Assembly: GCA_020634215.1 (NCBI GenBank)
Contig: JACKCD010000016.1
Span: 39,898 to 103,897, forward strand
Source: Ardenticatenaceae bacterium
GTDB lineage: Bacteria; Chloroflexota; Anaerolineae; Promineifilales; Promineifilaceae
DNA length: 64,000 nucleotides
Reading direction: 5' to 3'
Shown: one piece after another, positions 34,986 to 44,073 of the stretch
Layout: each line of letters begins with the position of its first letter
Numbering within the stretch: the stretch's first letter is position 1
Program-made: the position numbers and the translations under genes
Notes under the pieces: model-generated
Told to the model about the DNA's origin: nothing
Databases searched by the model: none
Seen by the model: the letters and a program-made list of their open reading frames with translations, nothing else

Positions 34986-37226
34986 ATGACCAACCAAACC
35001 CAAACCTTCCACATTACTGGAATGGATTGCGCGAGCTGCGCCAAAAGTTTGGAAACGGCCGTTTCCAAACTCCCCACCGTCACCCACTGCACCGTCAACT
35101 TCACCAGCGAAACCATGCGCGTAGACGGCACCGCCGCCGCCAGCGACATTGTGCAGCGCGTGCGCGACATTGGCTATGATGTGGCGGAGCCACAAGCCAA
35201 CACAACCACCCCCTCTGACCCAACCAACTTCTTCGCCTTCATGTGGCAGCGTGCCGACACCCGGCTGGCGCTGCTGGGAGCCGTGCTGGTGCTGCCAGGG
35301 CTTATTTTCGAGGAACTTTTGCCCGGTCTGGGGATCAGCCACCCCTTTCTTGATGCCGCCGCCGTGGTCGCCATGCTGGTGGCTGGTGCCCCCATTGCTC
35401 GCAGCGGCTGGCGGTCGCTCACCATCAACCGCGACCTCAACATCAACGTCCTCATGACGATTGCCGCCGTGGGTGCCGTCGCTATTGGTGCCTACACCGA
35501 GGCCGGGCTGGTGATGGTGCTGTTTGCCATTGGCGAGGCGTTGGAGGGGTATACGGTCGGCCGCGCCAGGGCAGCCATTCGGGGATTAACGGCCGTTTCT
35601 CCCCAAACCGCCACCGTCCTCCGCCCCTGCCTAGATTGCCAAAGCCACCTCGGTCAAGACAATTACACGGGCGGCCCCTGCCCCTTCTGCGGCATCGAAG
35701 AACACACGGTTGGCGTTGACGACCTGGTTGTAGGCGATCTCATTGTGGTCAAGCCCGGTGAGCGCATTCCCATGGACGGCCGCATTGCCAGCGGCCATAC
35801 CAGCGTCAACCAGGCCCCCATCACCGGCGAAAGCCGCCTGGTGGAAAAAGCGGTGGGCGACCCCGTTTTTGCCAGCAGCGTCAACGGCGAAGGCGCGGTT
35901 GAAGTCGAAGTCACCCGCCTCGCCGCTGACAACACCATCAGCCGCCTCATCCAAATGGTGGCCGAGGCACAGGAGCGACAAGCTCCGGCGCAGCGTTTTG
36001 TAGACCGCTTTGCCCGCCTCTACACGCCACTGGTCGTCGTCATCGCCGTGTTGGTCGCCGCCGTGCCGCCGCTGCTGTTCGGCCAGCCGTTTTGGGATGC
36101 CGCCAACCCCACGCAGGGCTGGCTCTATCGCGCCCTGGCTCTGCTAGTCGTTGCCTGCCCCTGTGCCCTGGTCATTTCCACTCCCGTTGCCCTCATCAGC
36201 GCCATCAGCAACGGGGCGCGGCACGGGGTTTTGTTCAAGGGCGGCGCGTTTATAGAGGCGTTGAGCCAGGTTAAAGCAATTGCCTTTGACAAAACAGGCA
36301 CGCTCACCCACGGCCAACCGTCGGTGGTGGCGTTTCAGTCGGCCACATGCCACGAAACCTTGCGCGATTGTGCCGTGTGTGACGATTTGCTGGCACTGGC
36401 GGGAGCCGTGGAGCAGCGCAGCGAACACCCGCTGGCAAATGCAGTGGTGGGGGCAGCGCAGGAGCGCGGGGTGCAGGGGCGGTATCCAGCAGCAACGGCC
36501 GTTACCGCCCTCACCGGGCGCGGCGTAGCCGGTGAGGTTAACGGGCGGCGGGTGTTTATTGGCAGCCACAGCTATTTTGATGCCCACATCCCTCACGCCG
36601 ACCATTGTGCTACCATCGCGCAACAAGCGGCGCAGGGGTATACAACGATGTTGATTAGCCGTGATGAAGCGTATGCGGGATACATTGCGGTGGCGGATAC
36701 GGTGCGGGAGAGCAGTAAAACGGCCGTTTCTGCCCTGCAACAGCTTGGGCTGGAAAAGCTGGTCATGCTTACCGGCGACAATGCGGCCACGGCGCAGACG
36801 ATAGCCAGCGCGGTGGGGATTGCAGAGGTGCGGGCGAACTGTTTGCCGGAGGAGAAGGTAACGGCCGTTCGTGACCTGCGTGACCAGTTTGGCAGCGTGG
36901 CAATGGTCGGCGACGGCATCAACGACACTCCCGCCCTCGCTACCGCCAACGTCGGCATCGCCATCGGCAACAGCGCCCAGGCCATGGAAACGGCCGATGT
37001 CGTGCTGCTGGGCAACGATTTAAGCCAGCTCCCCTTCGCCGTTCGCCTCAGCCGCGCCACCATGCACACCATCCGCAACAACATCGCTTTCAGCATCGGT
37101 ATCAAGCTCCTTTTCCTCCTGCTCGTCCTCATCGGTTGGGGCAGCCTTTGGCTTGCCGTCTTCGCCGATGTCGGCACCTCCCTCCTCGTCACCCTCAACG
37201 GCATGAGGCTGTTGCGGCATCGGTAG
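34986..37226 (+). CDS. Heavy-metal P-type ATPase (Zn/Cd/Pb exporter type)
   Basis: 746 residues. N-terminal HMA domain with GMDCASC (Cys15, Cys18); membrane segments from about 90; actuator domain; CPC metal site at about 390-392 (VACPCALVIST); phosphorylation motif DKTGTLT near 435; HP motif (SEHPLAN), MLTGD and GDGINDTPAL near 641. The CPC plus ZntA-like context suggests efflux of Zn2+, Cd2+ or Pb2+; Cu is less likely. Odd: the actuator domain carries an inserted CLDC ... CPFC zinc-ribbon-like loop (about 215-234) just before VGDLIVVKPGERIPMDG. Five AACGGCCGTT copies. The stop codon lies in a perfect hairpin. Confidence 0.94.
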   Translation: MTNQTQTFHITGMDCASCAKSLETAVSKLPTVTHCTVNFTSETMRVDGTAAASDIVQRVRDIGYDVAEPQANTTTPSDPTNFFAFMWQRADTRLALLGAVLVLPGLIFEELLPGLGISHPFLDAAAVVAMLVAGAPIARSGWRSLTINRDLNINVLMTIAAVGAVAIGAYTEAGLVMVLFAIGEALEGYTVGRARAAIRGLTAVSPQTATVLRPCLDCQSHLGQDNYTGGPCPFCGIEEHTVGVDDLVVGDLIVVKPGERIPMDGRIASGHTSVNQAPITGESRLVEKAVGDPVFASSVNGEGAVEVEVTRLAADNTISRLIQMVAEAQERQAPAQRFVDRFARLYTPLVVVIAVLVAAVPPLLFGQPFWDAANPTQGWLYRALALLVVACPCALVISTPVALISAISNGARHGVLFKGGAFIEALSQVKAIAFDKTGTLTHGQPSVVAFQSATCHETLRDCAVCDDLLALAGAVEQRSEHPLANAVVGAAQERGVQGRYPAATAVTALTGRGVAGEVNGRRVFIGSHSYFDAHIPHADHCATIAQQAAQGYTTMLISRDEAYAGYIAVADTVRESSKTAVSALQQLGLEKLVMLTGDNAATAQTIASAVGIAEVRANCLPEEKVTAVRDLRDQFGSVAMVGDGINDTPALATANVGIAIGNSAQAMETADVVLLGNDLSQLPFAVRLSRATMHTIRNNIAFSIGIKLLFLLLVLIGWGSLWLAVFADVGTSLLVTLNGMRLLRHR

Positions 37227-37250
37227 GGGCGTATTGCATACGCCCCTACC
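37222..37250 (+). terminator. Perfect hairpin overlapping the ATPase stop codon
   Basis: 12-base perfect stem GGTAGGGGCGTA / TACGCCCCTACC with a 5-base loop. The TAG stop (37224-37226) is part of the stem. No T-run, so it may be a Rho-assisted end. Confidence 0.55.
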
Positions 37251-37292
37251 ATGTTATTGCCAAACCACTCAACGCAGGCATAATTACCCCCT

Positions 37293-37898
37293 ATGGGATT
37301 TTTCAACAAACTTTTTGGGCGCAAGCCGCGCCAACCTGTCACCATTGTCTCTGGCCTGCCTCGCTCCGGCACCTCGATGATGATGAAAATGCTGGAAGCA
37401 GGCGGACTGCTGCCGCTCACCGACAATCTCCGCACCGCCGACGTGGATAACCCCAAGGGGTATTACGAATTTGAGCGGGTAAAAAAGCTGGAAGAAGGGG
37501 ACGTGGCCTGGCTGCCAGAAGCCGAGGGCAAGGTGGTCAAGGTCATCTCCGCCCTGCTCAAACATTTGCCCGATGGGTATGAGTACCGGGTCATTTTTAT
37601 GCGGCGCAACATGGGCGAAATTTTGGCTTCGCAAAAAAAGATGCTGCAAAACCGAGGCGAGGCCACCGATGTGGTGTCGGATGAAGAAATTGCGGCACTG
37701 TTTGAAAAACATTTGCAGCACATTCGCCACTGGATTGAAACGCACCCCAATGTGTTGGTGCTGTACTTGCACTACAGCGACGTGCTGGCCGACCCGCTGC
37801 CGCAGGCACGGCGCGTTAATGCGTTTCTGGGCAACACGCTCAATGTGGAGGCCATGGCGCTGACGGTAGACCCTGACTTGTATCGGAACCGACAATAA
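37293..37898 (+). CDS. Sulfotransferase-family P-loop protein
   Basis: 201 residues. The 5'-phosphosulfate loop SGLPRSGTSMMMKML lies at 20-34 and the second conserved element VIFMRRNMGEILASQKKML near 108, the pattern of PAPS-dependent sulfotransferases. It is shorter than most family members (250-300 residues), so it may have a minimal fold or transfer to a small substrate. No signal peptide. A catalytic base is not evident to me. Stands between a hairpin and clpS. Confidence 0.8.
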   Translation: MGFFNKLFGRKPRQPVTIVSGLPRSGTSMMMKMLEAGGLLPLTDNLRTADVDNPKGYYEFERVKKLEEGDVAWLPEAEGKVVKVISALLKHLPDGYEYRVIFMRRNMGEILASQKKMLQNRGEATDVVSDEEIAALFEKHLQHIRHWIETHPNVLVLYLHYSDVLADPLPQARRVNAFLGNTLNVEAMALTVDPDLYRNRQ

Positions 37899-37941
37899 AC
37901 CAGATTGCCTCCCGACCCTTCCCCATCTATAATCCGTTTCT

Positions 37942-38253
37942 ATGGAAGCGGACATTTTAACCCTACCAGACATCAGCGAAGACACCGAATTGGAGGAGGC
38001 GCTTGAACCTCTCTACCGGGTCATCATCCATAATGATGACGTTACACCTTTTGATTTCGTCATCCACGTTTTGCAAAAAATCTTTGAGCTTACGCCACCT
38101 GAGGCCGAGCTAGTAACGGTGATTGCCCACACCACCGGGCTGGCGCATGTGACGACGTTGCCCAAAACAGAGGCGCAAAAACGAGTAGGCAAAGCGCATT
38201 TTGCAGCCAGTCTGGAAGGCTACCCGCTTCATTTTACCATTGAGCCAGCCTAA
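37942..38253 (+). CDS. clpS: ATP-dependent Clp protease adaptor ClpS
   Basis: 103 residues, usual size. YRVIIHNDDVTPFDFVIHVL is the ClpS signature; the N-degron pocket residues are in the NDD and following helix. ClpS delivers proteins with bulky N-terminal residues to ClpAP/ClpCP. The N-terminal extension (1-20) is acidic and flexible as in the family. Its TAA stop overlaps a possible ATG of the next frame. Confidence 0.93.
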   Translation: MEADILTLPDISEDTELEEALEPLYRVIIHNDDVTPFDFVIHVLQKIFELTPPEAELVTVIAHTTGLAHVTTLPKTEAQKRVGKAHFAASLEGYPLHFTIEPA

Positions 38254-38309
38254 TGCTGGTCTTCCCACAGTTTTACCAAATTTCAGGCGCACAAGGAGTC
38301 TATTTTAAG

Positions 38310-39635
38310 ATGCAAGCAAATTCCGTGATTGGCCCCAAGGGGCAAGACATTATCGCCAGGGATCAGGCCACGATGGCGACGGCTTATGCCCGTGAATATC
38401 CGCTGGTGATGAGCCACGCCGAGGGGTCGCAGATTTGGGATGTTGACGGCCGGCGGTTTATTGACTGTATGGCTGGTATCGGTGTCATGAACGTGGGGCA
38501 CCGCCACCCGGCCGTGGTTGAAGCGGTCAAAAAGCAAATTGATAAGTTTTGGCACATTTGCCTAAGCGACTTTTACTATCCCGAAGCGGTGGAGCTGGCG
38601 GAAAAGCTGCAGAGCATCGCCCCAACCGGCGGCGATTCCCGCTTCTACTTTGGCAATTCCGGCACCGAAGCGGTGGAGGCAGCGATAAAGTTGGCTATGT
38701 ACCACACCGGGCGGGATCAGTTTATTGGCTTTTTGGGTGGTTTCCACGGGCGCACGCTGGGGGCACTGGCGTTTACGGGCAGCAAAACGGTACAACGGGC
38801 GAAATACCAAATTGGGCTGCGGGTGCATCACTTACCCTATCCGAATCCATATCGGCCGTTGCTAAACACCAGCGGCCATGCGTCTTATGGGGATGCGATA
38901 TTGGACTATCTGGAAAATGTGATTTTCCCCACTATCATGTCGCCGTCAGACATTGCCGGGATAATGATTGAGCCGATTCAGGGTGAAGGGGGATATATTG
39001 TGCCAGAGCCAGGCTTTTTGCCCAAGATTCGCCAGCTTTGCGACAAGCATGGGATTTTGCTGATTGTGGACGAAATTCAGTCGGGCGTGGGGCGCACGGG
39101 CAATTGGTGGGCCATTGAGCATGAAGGGGTGCAGCCCGATATTCTTTGTTTTGCTAAGGGGATTGCCAGTGGGCTACCGTTGGGTGGCATTATGGCGCGG
39201 AATGAGGTGATGACGTGGTCTCCGGCGGCGCATGGCAGCACATTTGGCGGCAACCCGGTGGCGATGGCGGCGGCGTTGGCAACGCTGCAAGTGATTGAAC
39301 GGGAAGGGCTGCTGGAGCAGGCGCGGGAAACGGGTGAGTATTTGCAGGATGCGCTGGTTGAGCTGCAAGGGCGGCATCCTAGCATGGGAGATGTGCGCGG
39401 GCGTGGGCTGATGGTGGGGGTTGAGTTTGTGAAGGATCGGCAGACGAAGGAGCGTGCGGCAGATTTGCGAACGGCCGTTGTTGATAACGCCTTTGCCGAA
39501 GGGCTGCTCATTCTGCCGTGCGGCCACAACATGGCTCGCTTCATCCCCCCGCTCAACATCTCGCGGGATTTGGTGGACGAAGGGCTGCACATGTTCTCCA
39601 AAGCCGTGGCCGAAGCCGAAGCCAAGCATCTTTAG
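38310..39635 (+). CDS. Class III PLP aminotransferase (acetylornithine/GABA type)
   Basis: 441 residues from ATG 38310, with AAGGAG 11 bases upstream; an ATG at 38253 overlapping the clpS stop is in frame but gives an unlikely 19-residue extension. PLP fold type I: GNSGTEAVEAAIKLA phosphate-binding region, VDEIQSGVGRTG with the Asp that contacts the pyridine nitrogen, and the Schiff-base Lys in FAKGIASGLPLGG near 283. GSTFGGNPVA is also typical. Related to 4-aminobutyrate and acetylornithine aminotransferases; substrate not resolved from sequence alone. Confidence 0.92.
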   Translation: MQANSVIGPKGQDIIARDQATMATAYAREYPLVMSHAEGSQIWDVDGRRFIDCMAGIGVMNVGHRHPAVVEAVKKQIDKFWHICLSDFYYPEAVELAEKLQSIAPTGGDSRFYFGNSGTEAVEAAIKLAMYHTGRDQFIGFLGGFHGRTLGALAFTGSKTVQRAKYQIGLRVHHLPYPNPYRPLLNTSGHASYGDAILDYLENVIFPTIMSPSDIAGIMIEPIQGEGGYIVPEPGFLPKIRQLCDKHGILLIVDEIQSGVGRTGNWWAIEHEGVQPDILCFAKGIASGLPLGGIMARNEVMTWSPAAHGSTFGGNPVAMAAALATLQVIEREGLLEQARETGEYLQDALVELQGRHPSMGDVRGRGLMVGVEFVKDRQTKERAADLRTAVVDNAFAEGLLILPCGHNMARFIPPLNISRDLVDEGLHMFSKAVAEAEAKHL

Positions 39636-39642
39636 AAACTAG

Positions 39643-39675
39643 AGAAGGTCAACTTCTGCCGGAAGTTGACCTTCT
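39643..39675 (+). terminator. Perfect 14-base hairpin
   Basis: AGAAGGTCAACTTC / GAAGTTGACCTTCT with a 5-base loop, 8 bases after the aminotransferase stop and 14 before the next start. No T-run follows. Confidence 0.55.
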
Positions 39676-39688
39676 AGCCCATATTACC

Positions 39689-40384
39689 ATGCGCCTTTTA
39701 CTTTTTGACATAGATGGAACGTTGATTCGCAGCAGCAGTGCCGGCCGCAGCGTCATGGCCTATGCCCTGGAAAAGGTGTATGGAGAAACCGGCCCCATTG
39801 ATACCTATCGGATGGGAGGGAAAACGGATCGGCGCATTATTGCGGATTTGTTAACGGCCGTTAACATCTCCCCCGCCACCATTGAAGCTGGGCTGCCCGA
39901 AGCATATCGCCTGATGACTGAAAAAGGAGCCGAGATTTTCCCCGAACGGGAAATGCGCGTCTGCCCTGGCGTGTTAGAACTGCTCATCGCCCTGGAAAGT
40001 CGCCCCGATGCCGTCGTTGGGCTGCTCACCGGCAACATCGAAAGCGTGGCTCCGCTAAAGCTGGCCGCGGCCGGTATTGAGCCAAAGCAATTTCGGTTAG
40101 GTGCCTATGGCTCTGACCACGCCGACCGCAACAAGCTGCCTCAGCTTGCCATGAAACGCGCTAGTGAGCTAACGGGCTGCACCTTCATTGGAGCCAACAC
40201 AACGATCATTGGCGACACACCGGCCGATATTTTGTGTGCGCGGGCGGGCAACGCTACCGCTGTGGCAGTCGCCAGCGGTTGGCACGCCGCCCACACGCTC
40301 AGTGACCACCATCCCGATTATTTGTTTGAAAGTTTTACAGACACCTCATCTGTATTGGAAGCGCTGTTTAATCTGCGAGGTTGA
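39689..40384 (+). CDS. HAD-superfamily phosphatase (phosphoglycolate phosphatase-like)
   Basis: 231 residues from ATG 39689; the frame is open further upstream but that part only overlaps the preceding gene. Motif I LFDIDGTLI with nucleophile Asp7 and acid Asp9, motif II LLTGNIES, motif III Lys in the DRNKLP region, motif IV GDTPADILCA. The helical cap between motif I and II fits subclass I enzymes such as Gph. Cytosolic. The substrate is a guess from family resemblance. Confidence 0.88.
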   Translation: MRLLLFDIDGTLIRSSSAGRSVMAYALEKVYGETGPIDTYRMGGKTDRRIIADLLTAVNISPATIEAGLPEAYRLMTEKGAEIFPEREMRVCPGVLELLIALESRPDAVVGLLTGNIESVAPLKLAAAGIEPKQFRLGAYGSDHADRNKLPQLAMKRASELTGCTFIGANTTIIGDTPADILCARAGNATAVAVASGWHAAHTLSDHHPDYLFESFTDTSSVLEALFNLRG

Positions 40385-40401
40385 TTTAGTGGAAAAATGT
40401 G

Positions 40402-40686
40402 ATGAATGGGGAAAGAAAAGTTATTGGCAAATTAGCTTTTGAGACGACCGAACCAACGGCCGTTTCCTTTAAGCAGCTACACAATTGGGTTATCTGGCAG
40501 TTTCCACAGCCCCACCAAAACGGTCTGTGCGGTGCTGTTCACCCACCGCTGCCCAATTACGGCTGGATTCCAGCCGTAATTGACAGCCAGCAGCAGGTGG
40601 TGCAGGTTTTTGCCCATCTGGCCGAGCCATTTGAAAGCCCGGAAACGGCCGTTTCCTACTTCAAATCACCGTCCCGTCAGGAATAA
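40402..40686 (+). CDS. Small hypothetical protein, converging on glgC
   Basis: About 94 residues, not recognised. Contains WVIWQFPQPHQNGLCGAV and PNYGWIPAVIDSQQQVVQVF, which read like a real fold. No clear ribosome site; GTG 40399 or ATG 40402 may start it. The end overlaps the 3' end of glgC by 26 bases on the other strand. Two palindromes both encode TAV, as in most real genes here. Confidence 0.45.
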   Translation: MNGERKVIGKLAFETTEPTAVSFKQLHNWVIWQFPQPHQNGLCGAVHPPLPNYGWIPAVIDSQQQVVQVFAHLAEPFESPETAVSYFKSPSRQE

Positions 40687-41920
40687 CAGCCCCCTTGGGC
40701 ACAATCACAATCCCTTCCCGTGCCACCCAGTTATCATGCTCCTCATCGGGGCGATCTGGCAAATTACGAATAATCACCCGCTGCCCAATCCGTGCATTCT
40801 TGTCAATAATCGCCGCCTCAATCACTGAGCTTTGTCCAATCCCAATATCAGGAACAGTGTTTTCCCGATTCCTCCGGCGATCCTCCGACGCTTCATAAAA
40901 ATCTGCCCCCATCACCACCGTGCGCTGAATGGTTACCCCGTTGGCAATGATGCTTCGTACCCCAATCACCGAATTGCTAATCGTCGCCTGCTGAATACGG
41001 CAGCCATCGGCCAGCAGCACATTAAACAGACTACCCCCTTCCACCTTGGAGCCAGGCAAAAAGCGGGGGCGCGTGTAAATGGGGCGGTTGGGGTCATACA
41101 AATTGAAGCGGGGCAGGGGAGCCGCCATGTCCAGATTCACCTCGTAAAAGCGGCGAATGGTTCCAATATCTTCCCAATAGCCATCAAACACATACCCCAT
41201 CACCTTGCGCGACTCGATGACCCCTGGAATGATATGGCTGCCAAAATCAGTGCCAGGATTTTCGTCCAGCATCTGGAACATCGTCTCTGTGTTAAAAATA
41301 TAGATACCCATTGAGGCCATAAATGGCTTGTCCGGGTTATCGCCCGATTCCAGCCCAGCCTGCGCCTCTGGTGTTTTGGGCTTTTCGACAAAGCGAACGA
41401 TCTGTTCGTTTTCGTCCATCTGCAAAATGCCGAACCCGCTGGCATCTTCCCGCGAAACGGGCTGTACAGCAATGGTCACATCGGCCCCCGAGTCAATATG
41501 ATGCTGGAGAAACTTGGCGTAATCCATGCGGTAAAGGTGGTCACCCGCTAAAATCAGGCAATATTTACCCTTGGCTTCCCCAATCTCAACCCGCTGTTGG
41601 CGCACCGCATCAGCCGTGCCCTGATACCAATTGCTGCTTTTCAGGGTTTGTTCAGCCGCCAAAATTTGCACCCAACCACTAGCAAACATATCGCGGTTGT
41701 AGGTGCGGTGGATATGGCGGTGCAGGGAGACCGAATTGTACTGGGTTAGAATGGCGATTTTGTCAATACCGGCGTGAAAACAATTGCTCATGGGAATATC
41801 AATCAGGCGATATTTCCCGGCCAAGGGTACGGCGGGTTTGGTGCGGTCTCGCGTTAGCGGAAACAGACGTGTGCCAACACCGCCACCAAGGATTATCCCG
41901 ATTACATCTTTCGTACTCAT
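40661..41920 (-). CDS. glgC: Glucose-1-phosphate adenylyltransferase
   Basis: 419 residues. Makes ADP-glucose from glucose-1-phosphate and ATP, the committed step of glycogen synthesis. N-terminal nucleotidyltransferase: GIILGGGVGTRLFPLT, KPAVPLAGKYRLIDIPMSN, YQGTADAVRQ, LAGDHLYRMDY; the C-terminal left-handed beta-helix (from about 300) has the hexapeptide pattern. The length and the PLAGKYRLID motif are of the usual bacterial/plant type. No other glg gene is in the window. Start ATG at 41920, with AGGAAA before it. No palindrome within the gene, as in other strongly conserved enzymes here. Confidence 0.96.
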   Translation of the reverse strand: MSTKDVIGIILGGGVGTRLFPLTRDRTKPAVPLAGKYRLIDIPMSNCFHAGIDKIAILTQYNSVSLHRHIHRTYNRDMFASGWVQILAAEQTLKSSNWYQGTADAVRQQRVEIGEAKGKYCLILAGDHLYRMDYAKFLQHHIDSGADVTIAVQPVSREDASGFGILQMDENEQIVRFVEKPKTPEAQAGLESGDNPDKPFMASMGIYIFNTETMFQMLDENPGTDFGSHIIPGVIESRKVMGYVFDGYWEDIGTIRRFYEVNLDMAAPLPRFNLYDPNRPIYTRPRFLPGSKVEGGSLFNVLLADGCRIQQATISNSVIGVRSIIANGVTIQRTVVMGADFYEASEDRRRNRENTVPDIGIGQSSVIEAAIIDKNARIGQRVIIRNLPDRPDEEHDNWVAREGIVIVPKGAVIPDGTVI

Positions 41921-42139
41921 TTATTTTCCTCTTTCCTTACTCGATTTATGGCAAGACAGCAAATAAGACGCCCCTTTCTTCTTCGTTTCGCTTGTGACAA
42001 TACAATTGATCCCTATTGCAGTTTGCTCTATCGCTCAAGCTCCAACCATAATTAAAACAGATTTGCACCAATCCGACCACTTGTTAAAAAAACCATAACA
42101 TTGGCGCACGCCGGGGAGCGTGCTACCATTCTGGACATT

Positions 42140-42574
42140 ATGAGTCGAGTTATCAACATCAATAATCCTTCCAAGGTTCGGAATTATCACCGCCGCACGA
42201 TTGCGGAAATTTTGCGGCATTTGATGGGCAAAACGGCCGTTGACGCCGAGGCCACAGACATGGCGGCAACGCTGGTTTATGCGCTGCGCGGCATTGAAGA
42301 AAGTGTGGAGCAGACGGCGAAGGCGTGGGAAAAGCGCGGTTACTGGATGAAGTCGGAGCGATTTTTGCGCGATTGGATGTGGGTGCGGGAAACGGCCGTT
42401 AACATCGAAGACGTGATTCGCCACGAAGCCTGGGATTTATTCCCCGAACTGATGGCCGACCTTCTCAGCCACTTCAGCGACATCGAACTCAAATCTATGA
42501 CGCGCAAAAGCGACACCTGGGATGGTGCCTTTGCCAAGCTGATGGCTGAGCCACCTACTGAACTGCCGTGGTAA
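42140..42574 (+). CDS. Hypothetical protein, all-helical
   Basis: 144 residues from ATG 42140 (an in-frame start 39 bases earlier is possible). Not recognised. Helical throughout with many Trp (KAWEKRGYWMKSERFLRDWMWVRE) and basic residues at the front (SKVRNYHRRTIAEILRHLM). No membrane segment. Divergent from glgC. Two palindromes read as KTAV and ETAV. Confidence 0.7.
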   Translation: MSRVININNPSKVRNYHRRTIAEILRHLMGKTAVDAEATDMAATLVYALRGIEESVEQTAKAWEKRGYWMKSERFLRDWMWVRETAVNIEDVIRHEAWDLFPELMADLLSHFSDIELKSMTRKSDTWDGAFAKLMAEPPTELPW

Positions 42575-42576
42575 TC

Positions 42577-42637
42577 GTGGGGAGTGGGGAGTAGGGAGTG
42601 GGGAGAAGCACTCTACACCCTACTCCCCACTCCCCAC
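42577..42637. repeat. 20-base GGGGAGT inverted repeat
   Basis: GTGGGGAGTGGGGAGTAGGG (42577-42596) and its exact complement (42618-42637) form a long stem between two co-directional genes. It belongs to the same G-rich repeat style seen at 45853 and, inside a gene, at 13147. Confidence 0.65.
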
Positions 42638-42646
42638 TTCCAACTC

Positions 42647-43612
42647 ATGTGCCACTGGACAACAACGGCCGTTTTTCTCCTCATCCTCCTCGCCACCGCT
42701 TGCACCCAAACCCAACCCGCACTGCCTACCGCTGCCGTCGCAGCCATACTGCCCACGGCCACCGCTACGCTGCCACCCGCCACGGCCGAACTGCTGCCCG
42801 CCACCTCTACCCCCATATCTACCGCCACCATTAGCCCCACCGTTACGCCCACCGCCACCCCGCCGGGCTGCACCACGCCGGGGCGAATTGAAACGGGCAG
42901 CTATCCCAGTGCCCTGGCGGGTGAGAGCAATTATCGAATTTACCTGCCGCCGTGCTATGGGGAAAACGGCCGTTTTTACCCCACCCTCTACCTCCTCCCC
43001 GGCAACATCCACAGCGACGCCATTTGGGACACGCTGGGCATGGACGAAGCCGCCGAAGCCGCCATCCGGCGCGGCGACCTGCCGCCGCTGCTCATCGTCA
43101 TGGCCGACGGCGGCCATCTGCTCAACTACACTTCCGGCGGCTCCGGCTCCTACGAGAGCCTTATTCTCGACGACCTTATCCCGTTTGTGGAAGCCAGCTA
43201 TTGCGCCTGGGGGGAACCGGCCGGCCGTGCCATTGGCGGTTTATCACGCGGTGGCTACTGGGCACTGGAAATCGCTTTTCGTCACCCCAACCACTTTGCC
43301 AGCGTCGGCGGCCACAGTGCCGCCCTGCTGGACACCTACGCCGGGGCAGACCTGAACCCGGAATATACCGGCCTTAGCCAAGACCTGGGCAACCTGCGCG
43401 TCTATTTTGACATTGGCGAAGACGATTGGAGCATCACCCCCATCCGCCAACTGCATGAAGCGATGGATGCCGCCAACATTTCCCACACCTGGGTGCTGAA
43501 CCCCGGCGGCCACGATGATGCTTACTGGTCTGCCCATGTAGCCGACTATTTGCGTTGGTATGCTGCTCTCTGGTCGTTTGACGAGAAGGCTTACCAGTTC
43601 TGCGACCAATAA
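42647..43612 (+). CDS. Secreted lipoprotein esterase (esterase D / antigen 85-like)
   Basis: 321 residues from ATG 42647; the longer frame upstream would run through the intergenic stem. Type II signal peptide with lipobox LLATAC, acylated Cys19. A Thr/Pro/Ala-rich linker (20-85) precedes the catalytic domain. Ser200 in GGLSRGGYW is the nucleophile; Asp in DIGEDDW and His in NPGGHDDAYW complete the triad. Family members hydrolyse or transfer acyl groups on carbohydrates, siderophores or phenolics at the cell surface. A strong terminator follows. Confidence 0.88.
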   Translation: MCHWTTTAVFLLILLATACTQTQPALPTAAVAAILPTATATLPPATAELLPATSTPISTATISPTVTPTATPPGCTTPGRIETGSYPSALAGESNYRIYLPPCYGENGRFYPTLYLLPGNIHSDAIWDTLGMDEAAEAAIRRGDLPPLLIVMADGGHLLNYTSGGSGSYESLILDDLIPFVEASYCAWGEPAGRAIGGLSRGGYWALEIAFRHPNHFASVGGHSAALLDTYAGADLNPEYTGLSQDLGNLRVYFDIGEDDWSITPIRQLHEAMDAANISHTWVLNPGGHDDAYWSAHVADYLRWYAALWSFDEKAYQFCDQ

Positions 43613-43642
43613 AAAAGCCAGACCCACTCGGTCTGGCTTTTT
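43612..43642 (+). terminator. Intrinsic terminator after esterase gene
   Basis: 12-base stem AAAAAGCCAGAC / GTCTGGCTTTTT with a 7-base loop. The A- and T-rich arms allow use in both directions. Confidence 0.85.
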
Positions 43643-43751
43643 GCTTCCAATAATTAAGTTTGCTTTCCGATAAACCGCTTACTGCTTGCGCCGAAAATAA
43701 AAAATAACGGGAATAAATCGCTTGGCGGAAGCAAAAAACAGGATTTTGACG

Positions 43752-43952
43752 TCAACTGCAAACTTCTGGTGGCGAAAATCCCTGCCGACGCTCAGGTAGC
43801 TGTGCCAGCTTGGCCTGAACAATCGCTTCGATGGCGGCATCCTTAGAATACTGCATCTGCCGCAGGGCTACTTGGCGTAAACTTTCTAAATCTTTGGGCG
43901 TTACAGTTCCGATACGGGGGTTTTGGGCAACACGTTCCAATACAACTTTCAT
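43752..43952 (-). CDS. Small hypothetical protein
   Basis: 66 residues, not recognised. ATG at 43952 with GGGAG 6 bases before it supports translation. Helical and charged (SLRQVALRQMQYSKDAAIEAIVQ); resembles a small DNA- or RNA-binding or antitoxin-like protein, but nothing specific can be said. No toxin-like partner is adjacent. Confidence 0.6.
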   Translation of the reverse strand: MKVVLERVAQNPRIGTVTPKDLESLRQVALRQMQYSKDAAIEAIVQAKLAQLPERRQGFSPPEVCS

Positions 43953-44073
43953 GGTTTTCTCCCAATACTATCTGCGCTTGCCAACTGACCATAGGATAGC
44001 AAAACGGCCGTTTTGCCGCTGTATCCATGATCAAATCCCATCTGTAAACCGCCTTACAGCACAAGCGTGGGGG

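Noticed and set aside
38253..38309. ATG overlapping the clpS stop as the aminotransferase start
   Set aside because: The extra 19 residues do not look like the family N-terminus and a proper AAGGAG precedes the ATG at 38310.
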